DNA of 64,000 nucleotides from Ignavibacteriota bacterium (GCA_016218045.1 JACRFB010000053.1:1-64000); one strand, 5' to 3'. Positions 16,184-25,697 are shown, counted from the stretch's first letter. Notes: generated by a model from the letters alone, not told the origin. Translations and numbers: made by a program.

Positions 16184-17038
16184 ATGCACGAACAACTGAC
16201 CAGGATCAAACGGCAGATCGAATTGATAGGCCTCGCCGTACACACCGACACGGGCATCACGATAGACGGGTTGGCCGAGATGTACGGCTGCGAGCAACTG
16301 ACCATCAAGCGCGACCTCAGCGCCCTGCGCGCGCAGGGAGTGGACATCCATTCCACGCGCAGGAGCGGCGTACAGCTCACCGGACAGCTCGAGCGGCGCC
16401 GCATTCAGGAATTCATCATCCAGTACCTCGCAATAACGATGTCCGACAGCGCCGTCGACAAGGCCACCGCGACGATGGTGCAACGTCTGGACACGCGCGC
16501 GCTGGGACTCGTCGTGGCGCTGCAGCGCTGCGTGGAGACCTCGACGATGGTGGTGATCGACTACGAGAAGGAGGCCGGCGACATCGAGACCGGGCGCGCG
16601 CTGTGTCCGCTGCTCCTCTTCGAGAGCGACGGCCTCTGGCGTCTGCTCGCGCAGCACGACGGGCACATCAAGCAGTACCACCTGCACAAGATCCTCGCTG
16701 CGCGCGTCACGGCCAAGCCCTTCGTGCGCGTGTCGCAGAAGGTGATCGACGACATGTTCCGCCATTCGTTCCGGAGCTGGATCGGCACCGAGGCGCACGA
16801 GGTGCGCATCGAACTGTCGCCGCTCTGGGCACGCCGCATCAAGCCGCGGCAGCTCTTTGATTCACAGATCGTGGAGCAGCGCGACGACGGCTCGATCGTG
16901 TTCGAGACCATCGTCAATTCGCTCGAGGAAATCGCCTCGTGGGTGGTGAGCCGCGGCGCGGGCGTGCGTGTGCTTGCGCCCGATGCGCTGAGGGAGCGCG
17001 TGTGCGAACTGGCGCGCGGCGCTCTGTCGAACTACTGA
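16184..17038 (+). CDS. WYL-domain transcriptional regulator
   Basis: A 284-residue regulator. An N-terminal DeoR-type winged helix (residues 1-70, with GLAEMYGCEQLTIKRDLSAL as the recognition region) is followed by a WYL domain (about 115-190), where the family's W-Y-L core appears as LWRLLAQHDG..KQYHLHKIL, and a WCX-like C-terminal extension. WYL domains bind nucleic acid or nucleotide ligands and often control stress, DNA-repair or defence genes. ATG 16184 is preferred to the upstream frame start at 16130, which lies in the palindrome. The gene is divergent from the ARPP-1-like gene and its stop is 1 bp from the convergent TlpA-like gene. Confidence 0.88.
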   Translation: MHEQLTRIKRQIELIGLAVHTDTGITIDGLAEMYGCEQLTIKRDLSALRAQGVDIHSTRRSGVQLTGQLERRRIQEFIIQYLAITMSDSAVDKATATMVQRLDTRALGLVVALQRCVETSTMVVIDYEKEAGDIETGRALCPLLLFESDGLWRLLAQHDGHIKQYHLHKILAARVTAKPFVRVSQKVIDDMFRHSFRSWIGTEAHEVRIELSPLWARRIKPRQLFDSQIVEQRDDGSIVFETIVNSLEEIASWVVSRGAGVRVLAPDALRERVCELARGALSNY

Positions 17039-17039
17039 C

Positions 17040-18956
17040 TTACAGCTCGCTGCTCAGCAGCATGTCGATCTGCAGCGTCAGTTCGTTCATCATCTCCTCG
17101 CCGCCGTTGAAGCCGATGCTCTTGAAGGCGATTGCGCCGCGCGTGTCGAGTACGAACTTCGTCGGAATGCCGGTCACGCCGTAGGCATCGACCATTCCGT
17201 CGTCGTACAGCACGGGAAATGTGTACTTGTTGTCGGCGATGAATTTTTTGACGAGTTCCTCGCGTTTCGCGCCCTTCTCGTTTTCCCAGGTATCGAGCGC
17301 GAGGATACGCACACGGTCGTTGCCGGAGTATTTTTCGTACACCTTCTGCAGATACGGGAAGGACGCCTTGCAGGGTCCGCACCACGTGGCCCAGAAATCG
17401 ATCACCACCACCTTGCCCTTGAGCGCGGCGAGGGTGACTTCGCCGCCATCCATCGTCTTGAGTGTAAAATCGCGCGCGGGAAGCGAGAGCCGCTTCTTGC
17501 GCAGCTTCTCGCGCAGCTCCTTGCGCGCGTACTCACGCGCCGCGCTGATATCGGCCTCCGCGCCCTCGGCGCTTCCGTGCACCGCGGCGTAGGCGCGGCG
17601 GTAGCGGCCCAGAAGTTCCTCGCCGCCCTTGCCCGCGCGCACCGCGGCGCGCGCCGTTTCCAGCGCCTTGTCGTGACGGCCCGCCGTGTTGAGCGCATCG
17701 AGATATCCGGACGCAATCTCCTCGTTCTCACCCTTCGCGCGTGTGTTCGCCTCCTCCATCGCAACGAGGGCCTCGTCGAGTCGGCCGATGCGCAGCAGCG
17801 CGGTGGCATAGGTGTGCAGAATCATGGCGAGCTGATAGTCGTTGTTCTCCTTCCATTCGCGCGTGCTGAGATAGGCCGGTTTTGTGGACGTTTCGGGCGC
17901 GCGCAGCAGATCGATGCCGCGGCGCGCGATGTCGGATGCGCGATGCGCGAACTCCGGCGCGCGGCCCGGCTGTGTGCTGTCTTCGAGCATCGCCCAGGCG
18001 ATGGTGTTCATCATGGCGCCGTCCTTGCGCGGCGACATCTCGACCAGCATGAGCGCGCGGTCGTATTCGCGGAGCTGCACGAGACTGTTCGCCATGGTGG
18101 ATTCCAGGGTCCTGCGCACCTGCTCGTCGGGTTGGAAGTCGCGCATGAAGGCCTCCACAAGCGCGAGCCGTTTCGCCGCGTCGCGTTCACGATTGATGGC
18201 GCCACGCGCGGCGCTCTCGGCGATTTTCCCGCGCGGATTTTTCGCCACTGCCGCCGCGCGTAATTCCTCGGCCCGCTGTTTGCGCCCGATCCGATCGAAC
18301 ACCGGCAGCAGCTCGACCTGCGCCGTCTCGTTGCCCTCCTGCGCCGCGAAGAGTTCGTCCGCTTCCCTGCCGATGGTCTCCCGCAGCTTGTCATCGGGAT
18401 TCTCGCGCAGGAGGATGTTCCACAGCGCCACACGCGCGGACACATTCGACGGATGAAGTTCCAATTCCTTGCGCAGCGACACCTTGGCGCCGTCAGCGTC
18501 CTTTTTCTTCTCGAATCCCATGGATCCGCCCGACCGCAGCACCAGGGCCTGCTGCTGCAGAGCCCCCTTCACCGGCTTATTCCCCGCGTGGACAAGAGCC
18601 GTCCACACATCGCCGCCGTTGTCGTCGGTCTTGTCGCCGGCCACAAAACGGAAGAGCAGCATCTGCGTTTTTGTTTCGAGGGGCGGGAGTGTGGCAGCCC
18701 ACAGCGCGCCCTTCGCGGTCATCGGGATTTCGTGCAGCAGCGGCATCTCGCCCTCGCGCAACATCAGCACATGCAGTGTCACATCACGCGCGCCGAGAAG
18801 TTTTGCCTTCGGATGTGTCGAAAGGTAGGAGACGGAGACGTTCTGGCCTATCGACGGTTTCTCCGGTTTGATACTCGCAAGCGGCTTTGGTGAAGCCAAG
18901 GCCTGCATGGAAATGGACAGAACGATGAACAGGAGAAGGGACGTAAGCAGGCGCAT
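17040..18956 (-). CDS. Periplasmic TlpA-family thioredoxin-like protein with long helical repeat region
   Basis: A 638-residue exported protein. A signal peptide ending near MQALAS is followed by a beta-rich domain (about 25-130), a long alpha-helical TPR-like region (about 150-480) and a C-terminal thioredoxin/TlpA domain (about 495-638) with the redox motif WATWCGPCK near residue 525 and the cis-proline segment TGIPTKFV. It should carry out thiol-disulfide exchange in the periplasm, with the helical region as scaffold or partner-binding part. This architecture is common for Bacteroidota redoxins. GAGGAAATC precedes the ATG. Confidence 0.88.
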   Translation of the reverse strand: MRLLTSLLLFIVLSISMQALASPKPLASIKPEKPSIGQNVSVSYLSTHPKAKLLGARDVTLHVLMLREGEMPLLHEIPMTAKGALWAATLPPLETKTQMLLFRFVAGDKTDDNGGDVWTALVHAGNKPVKGALQQQALVLRSGGSMGFEKKKDADGAKVSLRKELELHPSNVSARVALWNILLRENPDDKLRETIGREADELFAAQEGNETAQVELLPVFDRIGRKQRAEELRAAAVAKNPRGKIAESAARGAINRERDAAKRLALVEAFMRDFQPDEQVRRTLESTMANSLVQLREYDRALMLVEMSPRKDGAMMNTIAWAMLEDSTQPGRAPEFAHRASDIARRGIDLLRAPETSTKPAYLSTREWKENNDYQLAMILHTYATALLRIGRLDEALVAMEEANTRAKGENEEIASGYLDALNTAGRHDKALETARAAVRAGKGGEELLGRYRRAYAAVHGSAEGAEADISAAREYARKELREKLRKKRLSLPARDFTLKTMDGGEVTLAALKGKVVVIDFWATWCGPCKASFPYLQKVYEKYSGNDRVRILALDTWENEKGAKREELVKKFIADNKYTFPVLYDDGMVDAYGVTGIPTKFVLDTRGAIAFKSIGFNGGEEMMNELTLQIDMLLSSEL

Positions 18957-19176
18957 GATTTCCTCGAGAATGGGTCCGTGAATATACGGCGGGCGATTTT
19001 GGTGGAAAAGAAGACATACTCCCGTGGAAGAGATATCCCGGAAGGTGATCGATACAGCATCACCGACCGAATCGGTGCTGCCGGATCCGCGTCCACCCGC
19101 GCTTCCGAAACGGATCCGTGCCCCGATCCGCCCTTGTGCTCTTCATCCCCGCCTTCTTTATCATTTCTCCCAAAAA

Positions 19177-19197
19177 ATGAATATCTTAAGGATTCAT
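19177..19197. promoter_or_regulatory. Inverted repeat ATGAAT-N9-ATTCAT upstream of the FabI-like gene
   Basis: ATGAAT (19177-19182) and ATTCAT (19192-19197) lie 32 bp upstream of the reductase start in AT-rich DNA that is likely its promoter. This could be an operator for a fatty-acid regulator, but nothing identifies the protein. Confidence 0.3.
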
Positions 19198-19228
19198 CAT
19201 AGCAAACCATGAGTTTCCTTATCCGAAT

Positions 19229-20113
19229 ATGACACGAAAAGACACCAATGCATGGGCATTGATCCTGGGAGTTTCCTCGGGATTCGGCGCCGCGGCGGCG
19301 CGCGAGCTGGCACGGAACGGATACAACATCCTGGGCGTGCACCTCGACAGGCAGGCCACAATGCCCGCCGTGACCCGGCTCGTGCACGACATCGAACGCT
19401 GCGGCCAGAAGGCCGTCTTCTACAACATGAACGCGGCCGACGAGAAGCGCCGCCACGAAGTGCTCGACACCTTTGTGGACGAACACCACAAACACGGCAA
19501 GGCCGAGATCCGCGTGCTCTTCCACTCGCTCGCGTTCGGCACGTTGAAGCCGCTGGTCGGCCGCAACGACAGCGAGATGATCACACGCGCCCAGCTCGAG
19601 ATGACCCTCGACGTCATGGCGAACTCGCTGGTGTACTGGACGCAGGATTGCGCGCGGCGCGGACTGATCGGCCGCGGCACACGCATCTTCACCATGACCA
19701 GCGACGGCGCGAATCTGCAACTCCCGTATTACGGCGCCGTGTCGGCGGCGAAGGCGGCGGTCGAGGCCTACATCCGCCAGCTCGCGCTCGAGCTGGGTCC
19801 GCGCGGCATCATCTGCAACGCCCTGCTGGCTGGCGTCACCGACACACCGGCGCTGAATAAAATTCCCGGCGCGCGCAACATGCTCTTCGCCGCGAAGGCG
19901 AAAAATCCGATGGGCCGCGTGACTACGCCCGAGGATGTGGCCCGAGCGGTGATGGTGCTCATGCAGCCGGGAGCGGAATTCATCAACGGCAACACCATCG
20001 GCGTGGACGGCGGCGAGAGCAAGATCAGCTACGTCGGCCAGCGCAACTCCTTCCAATACTCCGATCTGAACCTGCTCGCCGAGAGCACCTGGGATCCCAC
20101 CGACGTGTCCTGA
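19229..20113 (+). CDS. FabI-like short-chain dehydrogenase/reductase
   Basis: A 294-residue NAD(P)H-dependent reductase of the SDR superfamily. The N-terminal nucleotide-binding loop reads LGVSSGFGAAAA. The catalytic residues follow the enoyl-ACP reductase pattern Tyr-x6-Lys (YGAVSAAK, about 168-175) rather than the classical YxxxK, and GVTDTPAL plus INGNTIGVDGG match the FabI/SDR C-terminus. It may act as an enoyl-ACP or enoyl-CoA reductase; lack of a typical FabI length (about 260) leaves room for another substrate. The acyl-CoA dehydrogenase gene follows 45 bp downstream, consistent with acyl-chain metabolism. Confidence 0.8.
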   Translation: MTRKDTNAWALILGVSSGFGAAAARELARNGYNILGVHLDRQATMPAVTRLVHDIERCGQKAVFYNMNAADEKRRHEVLDTFVDEHHKHGKAEIRVLFHSLAFGTLKPLVGRNDSEMITRAQLEMTLDVMANSLVYWTQDCARRGLIGRGTRIFTMTSDGANLQLPYYGAVSAAKAAVEAYIRQLALELGPRGIICNALLAGVTDTPALNKIPGARNMLFAAKAKNPMGRVTTPEDVARAVMVLMQPGAEFINGNTIGVDGGESKISYVGQRNSFQYSDLNLLAESTWDPTDVS

Positions 20114-20158
20114 AGCACACGATAGACAACTCTTCCTGTCACAATCACGCATCAGCCC

Positions 20159-21304
20159 ATGAACCTATTTCAGTTCACCGAAGAGCAGAACATGCTGCGG
20201 GAGATGGTCCGCGACTTTGTCAACAACGAAGTCAAACCCATCGCGCGCGACATCGACGAAAACGAAAAAATCCCGACCGACCTCATCAAGAAGATTGGTG
20301 AAGTGGGCCTGCTCGGCACCGTGTTCCCGGAAGAATACGGCGGCGGCGGATTCGGTGAAGTGGGGTATTGCATCGCGCAGGAGGAAATGGGACGCGGATG
20401 TCTTTCGACCGCGACCATGATCGGCGCGCACATGTCGATCGGGTCGAACGCGATCTACATCGGCGGCTCCGAGGAACTCAAGCAGAAGTACCTCGTGCCG
20501 CTCGCGCGCGGCGAGAAGATCGCGGCCTTCGGCCTCACCGAGGCGATGGCCGGGTCGGATTCGTTCAACGTGCGCACAAAGGCGGTGCAGGACGGCGATC
20601 ACTACATCATCAACGGCGAGAAGTTGTGGATCACCAACGGCGGCATCGCCGATTACGTGTCGCTGTTCTGCCGCACCGAGCGCGGCGTGAGCGCCTTCGT
20701 GATCGAGACCGCGTGGGAAGGATTCCATGCGGGTCCGGCCGAGAAAAAGATGGGCATACGCGGCAGCACCACCAACGCGATCACCATCTCGAACATGCGC
20801 GTGCCGAAGGAGAACATGATCGGCTCCGAGGGACGCGCCTTCCTGGTAGCGATGAAAACGCTGGACGCGGGTCGTCTCGGACTCGGCGCCTGCTGCGTGG
20901 GCGCCGCGAAGGAAGCGATCGAACTCTGTACAAAATTCGCGAAGGAACGCCGCCAGTTCGACGAACCCATCTCGCATTTCCAGGCCATACAGTTCATGCT
21001 CGCCGAAATGTACGCCACCGTGTACGCGATGGAGAGCATCGTGTACCGCACCGCGGCCGACTACGACGCCGGCAAAAAAATCTCGACACAGTCGGCCATC
21101 GTGAAGCTGATCTGCAGCGACGGCCTCGACCGCGTGGTGGATCTTGCCGTGCAGATCCACGGCGGTATGGGCTACTCGCGCGAACTCCCCATAGAGCGCA
21201 TGTACCGCGACTCGCGTATCAACCGTATCTTCGAAGGCACAAACGAAATTCAGAAGCTTGTGATTTCACACGATGTGCTGAAGCGCAATGGCGCGTGGGT
21301 TTGA
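20159..21304 (+). CDS. Acyl-CoA dehydrogenase
   Basis: A 381-residue FAD enzyme that oxidises acyl-CoA to trans-2-enoyl-CoA. Family signatures are present: AFGLTEAMAGSD in the middle domain, WITNGG, and QIHGGMGYSRELPIERMYRD near the C-terminus, followed by the catalytic glutamate in FEGTNEIQ (near 362). Length is typical for short-chain or butyryl-CoA dehydrogenases. It is probably cotranscribed with the FabI-like gene, and a hairpin terminator lies about 90 bp beyond the stop. Confidence 0.95.
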   Translation: MNLFQFTEEQNMLREMVRDFVNNEVKPIARDIDENEKIPTDLIKKIGEVGLLGTVFPEEYGGGGFGEVGYCIAQEEMGRGCLSTATMIGAHMSIGSNAIYIGGSEELKQKYLVPLARGEKIAAFGLTEAMAGSDSFNVRTKAVQDGDHYIINGEKLWITNGGIADYVSLFCRTERGVSAFVIETAWEGFHAGPAEKKMGIRGSTTNAITISNMRVPKENMIGSEGRAFLVAMKTLDAGRLGLGACCVGAAKEAIELCTKFAKERRQFDEPISHFQAIQFMLAEMYATVYAMESIVYRTAADYDAGKKISTQSAIVKLICSDGLDRVVDLAVQIHGGMGYSRELPIERMYRDSRINRIFEGTNEIQKLVISHDVLKRNGAWV

Positions 21305-21308
21305 AGCG

Positions 21309-21390
21309 TTAAGACGTAAAGAGGTAAAGACGTAAAGGGGTAAAGACGTAAAGAGGTAAAGGGGTAAAGACGTAAAGAGGTAAAGGGGCA
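21309..21390. repeat. TAAAGNNG octamer array
   Basis: About ten copies of an 8-bp unit alternating TAAAGACG, TAAAGAGG and TAAAGGGG, starting a few bases after the acyl-CoA dehydrogenase stop. A reverse-complement array of the same family lies at 21587-21636, so the two face each other across about 200 bp. Confidence 0.85.
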
Positions 21391-21394
21391 AAGT

Positions 21395-21446
21395 GCCGTG
21401 TCATCGAAGTACCGCGTGGCGGGAAAAGATGACACGGCGTTTTATT
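21395..21446 (+). terminator. Stem-loop terminator of the acyl-CoA dehydrogenase unit
   Basis: GCCGTGTCATC (21395-21405) pairs perfectly with GATGACACGGC (21428-21438) across a 22-nt loop and is followed by GTTTTATTATT. It fits an intrinsic terminator with a longer than usual loop. Confidence 0.65.
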
Positions 21447-21586
21447 ATTGCCCGGTAAAAGCACCATCCCGCGAAACACACAAAAGAACACGGAACAAGG
21501 TTTTATCTGTTTCCATTGTCACCAGCAAATTGAGGCAGAAGACGCCAGTGTGGAGGACTCAGCGAGACACCGCTCAACGCGTCACG

Positions 21587-21636
21587 CCTTTACTCCTTCA
21601 CCCCTTTACCCCTTTACTTCTCTACCCCTTCACGCG
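21587..21636. repeat. Inverted octamer array (CCTTTACC-type)
   Basis: About six octamers (CCTTTACC, CCTTCACC, CCTTTACT), the complement of the array at 21309-21390, adjoining the 3' end of the propeller protein gene. It is preceded by CTCAGCGAGACAC, the short motif also found in the arrays at 1-190 and 11350-11545. Confidence 0.75.
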
Positions 21637-21640
21637 CAAG

Positions 21641-24220
21641 TCATCGCAGTACAAGTACACGCCGCGTAGAGCGATGCACGCCGGAGAGCAGTGTGAGGAA
21701 GTAGGCGCCCTCGGGCAGGGTGTGTGTGTCGAGTGTGTAGGATGACGCGGGATGGGAGCCCGGTGCGAGTTCGACGGACGCATACACGCGGCCGCGGATG
21801 TCGTGAAGGAGAAGTCTCGCGACGGATGTCCCTGCACCCGACACGGTAACGCTGACACGATCGGACGCGGGTTGTGGCGCGAGCGCAATGATGCGTGGTG
21901 TATGCGGCGTATCGGCCCGGTCGACGGACGCCACACTGCCCTCGAGCGGCCGTTCGTACACGCCGCGGCCGTGTGTGGCCACACGTATCGCACGCTCGGA
22001 TGGGACGAGAGACAGATCCATCGCCTGCACCGCGTCCGGCAGACCGTCGGACCAATACCGCCAACTCGCACCGCCGTCTTTCGACAGAAACACTCCGAGA
22101 TCACAGCCCGCATACACGTGGTCGGGATACAGCGGATCGATGAGCAGCGCGGTGAAGGGCAGGTCGGGCAGACCCGCGGACACATCGGTCCACGATGCCC
22201 CCGCATCCATAGTCTTCCACACATGCGGCGTGCCGAAACCGGAGAGCGCGAGGTACGCCATGCGCGAATCGACGGGGTGCACCGCGATGTCCACCGGATA
22301 TCTGTCCGGCAAGCCGCCCGTGACATTGCGCCATGCCGTTCCGCGGTCGGCCGTTGCAAACACCTTCATGCGCGAGCGCAGCGGCGCCGTGGCGGCGTAT
22401 ACCGTGTCGGCTGAGCGCATGGAACCAGCGAGCACGAGCACGGGATTGCCGTCGAGCACCGCGCCCTTGTTCGTGTCGGTCCATGTATCACCACCGTCCG
22501 TGCTGCGGAGCACCTTCTGCCGCGCCGCATAGAGGACGTTCGGATCGGAGGGACACAGGAGCAGCGGCGACACAAACGCCGCGCGATAGTCACTTTCGAG
22601 AATCCTCTCCCACGACGTGCCGATATCCGGCGAGCGATAATGCGCCCCGTATTGCGTGGACGCGTACACCAGAAAGGCGTCGGGATTGATGGCGCACATC
22701 GCGCCATCGCCGCCCAGCACACGGCTCCACGAGTCGCGCCCCTCATACACCACGGTGCCGTTGTCCTGCAAACCACCGAGGGCCGGATACCGCGCATCGG
22801 GCGCGGATGCAAAGCCATTGTAGAACTGCGTGGTTCTGAGTCCTCCGTTCAGCGATCGGAACGTTACGCCGAAGTCCGTGCTCCGGAACACCCCGCCGTC
22901 GCAGCCGAAGAACACCGTTTCCGGATCGAAGGGATGGCGGACGATGCAGTGCACATCGGCGTGTACAAAGTTCTGCTCCCCTTCCGATTCACCCGCCTCG
23001 ACAACCCCGCCATACCCCGCGCGCCAGTCCGACATCCGCTCGAGCGGCGAAGAAGAAGACTCCGTGCGCCACACATCAATACCCACCGCCAGAACGCGAT
23101 CGCTTCTTTGCGCATGCGGAAGAGCCGCATGGGAATACCACCCCTGATAATCGGCGTAATTCTCCTGCGCGATCACGGTCCATGTGTCGCCGCGATCGCT
23201 GCTCATGCAGAGAGCCGTGCCGACAAACGGTTCCGTCACTCCTCCGATGGATGCATAGATCACGGAGGGATCAGACAGCGCGCGCGCAAGCGTGATCTTT
23301 CCGGACCAGGCCGTCGGCAGCCCTTCGCCGCACAGTTCCCAGGTCGACCCTCCGTCCTTCGTCCTGTACATACCCGATCCCGATTGTCCAAAATTGCCGC
23401 ATCCGACCAGCACAGTCCCGGCGCGTTGAGGATCGAGCAGCAGCGACATGGCCATGGGCACATCGGAGACGCGGAGCCAGGACAGGCCCGCATCGCGCGT
23501 CACATACGTGCCCTCGGACGTTGCCGCCCACACAGTGCGGGGATCAAGCGGATCCACCTCCACATCACGCACACCGCGCTGCGCCTGCGTGCGCCAGTCG
23601 AGCGACATGTTCCAAGTGCTGCCCGCATCCGTGGACGTGAGTATGCCGATGCCGTAGCTGCCGCGTGTCAGTCGGTCGACGAGTCCACCCCAGGCGCGCT
23701 GATAGCCGTACACTTCGCCGGTGCCGATATACAAGGTTGCCGTGTCGGCGGGCGACATGGCGATGCTGCTGATGCCGAGCACGGGGAAGCCGGTGGGCAC
23801 GGGGTGCCAGGCCGCTGGACCCTCTCCGCCTGACCAGCTCCGCCACAATCCGCCGCTCGCGGACGCTGCCCAGATCGTGCGCGGATTCAGAGGATTGACA
23901 CAGAGGTCGAGCGTGCGTCCCGCGACATTGTCCGGTCCGATGGACTTCCACGTATACTCCGTGGCGAGATACGACGTGCGCTTGAAGGCGGCGATCTGCC
24001 GTGCTGCGTTTGCATAGCCGGCGGAGGGAAGTTCGGCGGAGGGATAGGCGCGCATACGCGTCCACGCATCGAGCGCGTCGAGAATCTCGCTCCGTTCACC
24101 TCCAGCGACACCGTCCTCCACGCCCCGTGGATCAGGCACAACGAGCGCGGACAGAGCAGCGGCAAACACATACACCACAGCCCGCATCCGCGGAAACGAC
24201 ATCTGCAATTTCGCCAGCAT
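21641..24220 (-). CDS. Large sortilin/BNR-type beta-propeller protein, T9SS cargo
   Basis: An exported protein of about 859 residues. It has an N-terminal hydrophobic signal segment and then many repeats of the BNR/sortilin type, with Asp-box-like motifs such as STDAGSTWN, TKDGGSTWE, SSDRGDTWT, STDGGDTWT, TMDAGASWT and SKDGGASWR. These form one or two beta-propellers. The last 80 residues (ALAPQPASDRVSVTV to VLVLR) are a T9SS type A-like sorting domain. Related propellers bind polymers or act as glycosidases, but the role here is unknown. The codon at 24223 is GTG; ATG 24220 was chosen. Confidence 0.88.
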   Translation of the reverse strand: MLAKLQMSFPRMRAVVYVFAAALSALVVPDPRGVEDGVAGGERSEILDALDAWTRMRAYPSAELPSAGYANAARQIAAFKRTSYLATEYTWKSIGPDNVAGRTLDLCVNPLNPRTIWAASASGGLWRSWSGGEGPAAWHPVPTGFPVLGISSIAMSPADTATLYIGTGEVYGYQRAWGGLVDRLTRGSYGIGILTSTDAGSTWNMSLDWRTQAQRGVRDVEVDPLDPRTVWAATSEGTYVTRDAGLSWLRVSDVPMAMSLLLDPQRAGTVLVGCGNFGQSGSGMYRTKDGGSTWELCGEGLPTAWSGKITLARALSDPSVIYASIGGVTEPFVGTALCMSSDRGDTWTVIAQENYADYQGWYSHAALPHAQRSDRVLAVGIDVWRTESSSSPLERMSDWRAGYGGVVEAGESEGEQNFVHADVHCIVRHPFDPETVFFGCDGGVFRSTDFGVTFRSLNGGLRTTQFYNGFASAPDARYPALGGLQDNGTVVYEGRDSWSRVLGGDGAMCAINPDAFLVYASTQYGAHYRSPDIGTSWERILESDYRAAFVSPLLLCPSDPNVLYAARQKVLRSTDGGDTWTDTNKGAVLDGNPVLVLAGSMRSADTVYAATAPLRSRMKVFATADRGTAWRNVTGGLPDRYPVDIAVHPVDSRMAYLALSGFGTPHVWKTMDAGASWTDVSAGLPDLPFTALLIDPLYPDHVYAGCDLGVFLSKDGGASWRYWSDGLPDAVQAMDLSLVPSERAIRVATHGRGVYERPLEGSVASVDRADTPHTPRIIALAPQPASDRVSVTVSGAGTSVARLLLHDIRGRVYASVELAPGSHPASSYTLDTHTLPEGAYFLTLLSGVHRSTRRVLVLR

Positions 24221-24290
24221 CACAACACCCGAAAATTTTCTTGATGGAATCGAAATATACGTACACGACGCGATTGACGATACACGGTTT

Positions 24291-24454
24291 GACGTTACAC
24301 GTTACACGTATCCACGTGACACGTTTTGACGGGATGTGGAAGGTAGCACGGTGGCAAGGTGGACAAGTAAAAAATGGTGTGGCTCGGGTGGACGTTACAC
24401 GTTACACGTATCCACGTGACACGTTTTGACGGGATGTGGAAGGTAGCACGGTGG
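24291..24454. repeat. Exact 64-bp direct repeat, 100 bp apart
   Basis: The segment 24291-24354 recurs without change at 24391-24454. It begins GACGTTACACGTTACACG, contains the palindromic CACGTATCCACGTG and ends GGTAGCACGGTGG. The DNA between copies contains further GTGG/AAGGT short units like those of the array at 31083-31310. No gene. Confidence 0.85.
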
Positions 24455-24621
24455 AAAGGTATGTGACTGTTCAGGTGGAAAATTCAGATGTCGATTTCGG
24501 TTGAGGGAGTTCGGTTGTTTCGCTTTGCTGCTGGAGTGATGCGGAACCGTCTCCGGATGCGGCAACTCTGAGCGGCCGTCGGTGTTCAGGATGAGAATCG
24601 TGTCGGGCGACTACGGTGTTG

Positions 24622-24780
24622 TCATACCGTGTGTGTAACGGGCGACTGCCGGTCGCCCCTGTCGGATTTCACACGCGTGTTGCGCACACATCGAATAGAT
24701 CGCCCGGAGAAACGGAGCATTTTGTCGTCTATTCGTCTGATCGTCTAATCGTCTATTTGCCTGATCACCCGATCGTCCAA
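24622..24780. repeat. Dispersed composite repeat, copy 1 (hairpin plus TCGTCTRA octamers)
   Basis: Starts TCATACCGTG, has the hairpin GGGCGACTGCCGGTCGCCC, then a roughly 80-bp conserved stretch containing CACACGCG and ATCGAATAGATCGCCC, and ends in degenerate octamers TCGTCTGA/TCGTCTAA. A second copy with the same order of parts is at 25501-25697, and fragments are at 25436-25500. Together they make up a mosaic of repeats in the largest gene-free region (24221-25755). Confidence 0.8.
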
Positions 24781-25020
24781 CGAGCCCCGCAACGGGGGGC
24801 GGCATTCTCCAACCCACGCCGTCAGGCGTGGGAGTGGGTGGCACCGCGAGATTCACAAGAGCCCGCGAAGCGGGCGGCATTCAGAGGTCGAATGCCTGGA
24901 GTGTGAATTCCTCAATGCTGGATACGCTCCAGTGTGCGAACCCGCGAGTGGACATGTCTCCCATGTTTTTCACACTCCACGGCAAGGCGTGCGAGATGGT
25001 TCCGCTTGGAGCCCTGGAAT

Positions 25021-25262
25021 GTCGCCCCTCCGGGGCTCACGTGAAGACGTCGGTGCGCGCGTCTCCCACGCCTGACGGCGTGGGTTGATGAATGTCGCCC
25101 CGCCGGGGCTCACGTGAAGACGTCGGTGCGCGCGTCTCCCACGCCTGACAGCGTGGGTTGATGAATGTCGCCCCGCCGGGGCTCACGTGAAGACGTCGGT
25201 GCGCGCGTCTCCCACGCCTTACGGCGTGGGTTGATGAATGTCGCCCGCTTCGCGGGCTTGGG
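25021..25262. repeat. 73-bp tandem repeat with nested hairpins
   Basis: Three full units start at 25021, 25094 and 25167, and a fourth, partial unit at 25240. Each unit has a GCCCC(G/T)CCGGGGC hairpin, a constant middle (CACGTGAAGACGTCGG) and the hairpin CCCACGCCTGACGGCGTGGG with one-base variants. Separate copies of the second hairpin lie near 24806-24836. There is no spacer diversity, so it is not a CRISPR array; the form is that of a tandemly amplified REP-like element. Confidence 0.85.
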
Positions 25263-25500
25263 CGCTCTTCATAGCGTTACAATCGTGCTGGCGCAAGCCC
25301 GGCTATGCTCTCCCCCGGCCCGTTCTCGTTTCCCCAATTTCCATGTACCCTTCGCCATTTCCCATTCCCCCTTCCTAAATCCTATTCGCTCTCCTGCGCG
25401 CTGTTGACGCTTCGAGTGATAGGTGGAATGAGTCGGACGTGTGTAACGGGCGACCGACGACGGATTCACACCGCCTGTGTGTCGGGCGACCGCGATGTTT

Positions 25501-25697
25501 TCATACCGTGTTTTTAACGGGCGACCGCCGGTCGCCCCTGTCGGATTTCACACGCGTGTCGCGCACACATCGAATAGATCGCCCAGAGAAACGGATCATT
25601 TTGTCGTCTGATCGTCTGATCGTCTAATCGTCTGATCGTCCAATCGTCTGATCGTCTAATCGTCTAATCGTCTAATCGTCTAATCGACTGATCGCCG
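25501..25697. repeat. Dispersed composite repeat, copy 2
   Basis: Same order of parts as 24622-24780: TCATACCGTG, hairpin GGGCGACCGCCGGTCGCCC, conserved core, then a longer run of about a dozen TCGTCTGA/TCGTCTAA octamers reaching almost to the aspA start. The octamer number differs between copies, suggesting expansion or contraction. Confidence 0.8.

Noticed and set aside
25021-25262. Tandem 73-bp units considered as a CRISPR array
   Set aside because: No unique spacers: the whole 73 bp is repeated with only point changes, and there are no cas genes in the window.
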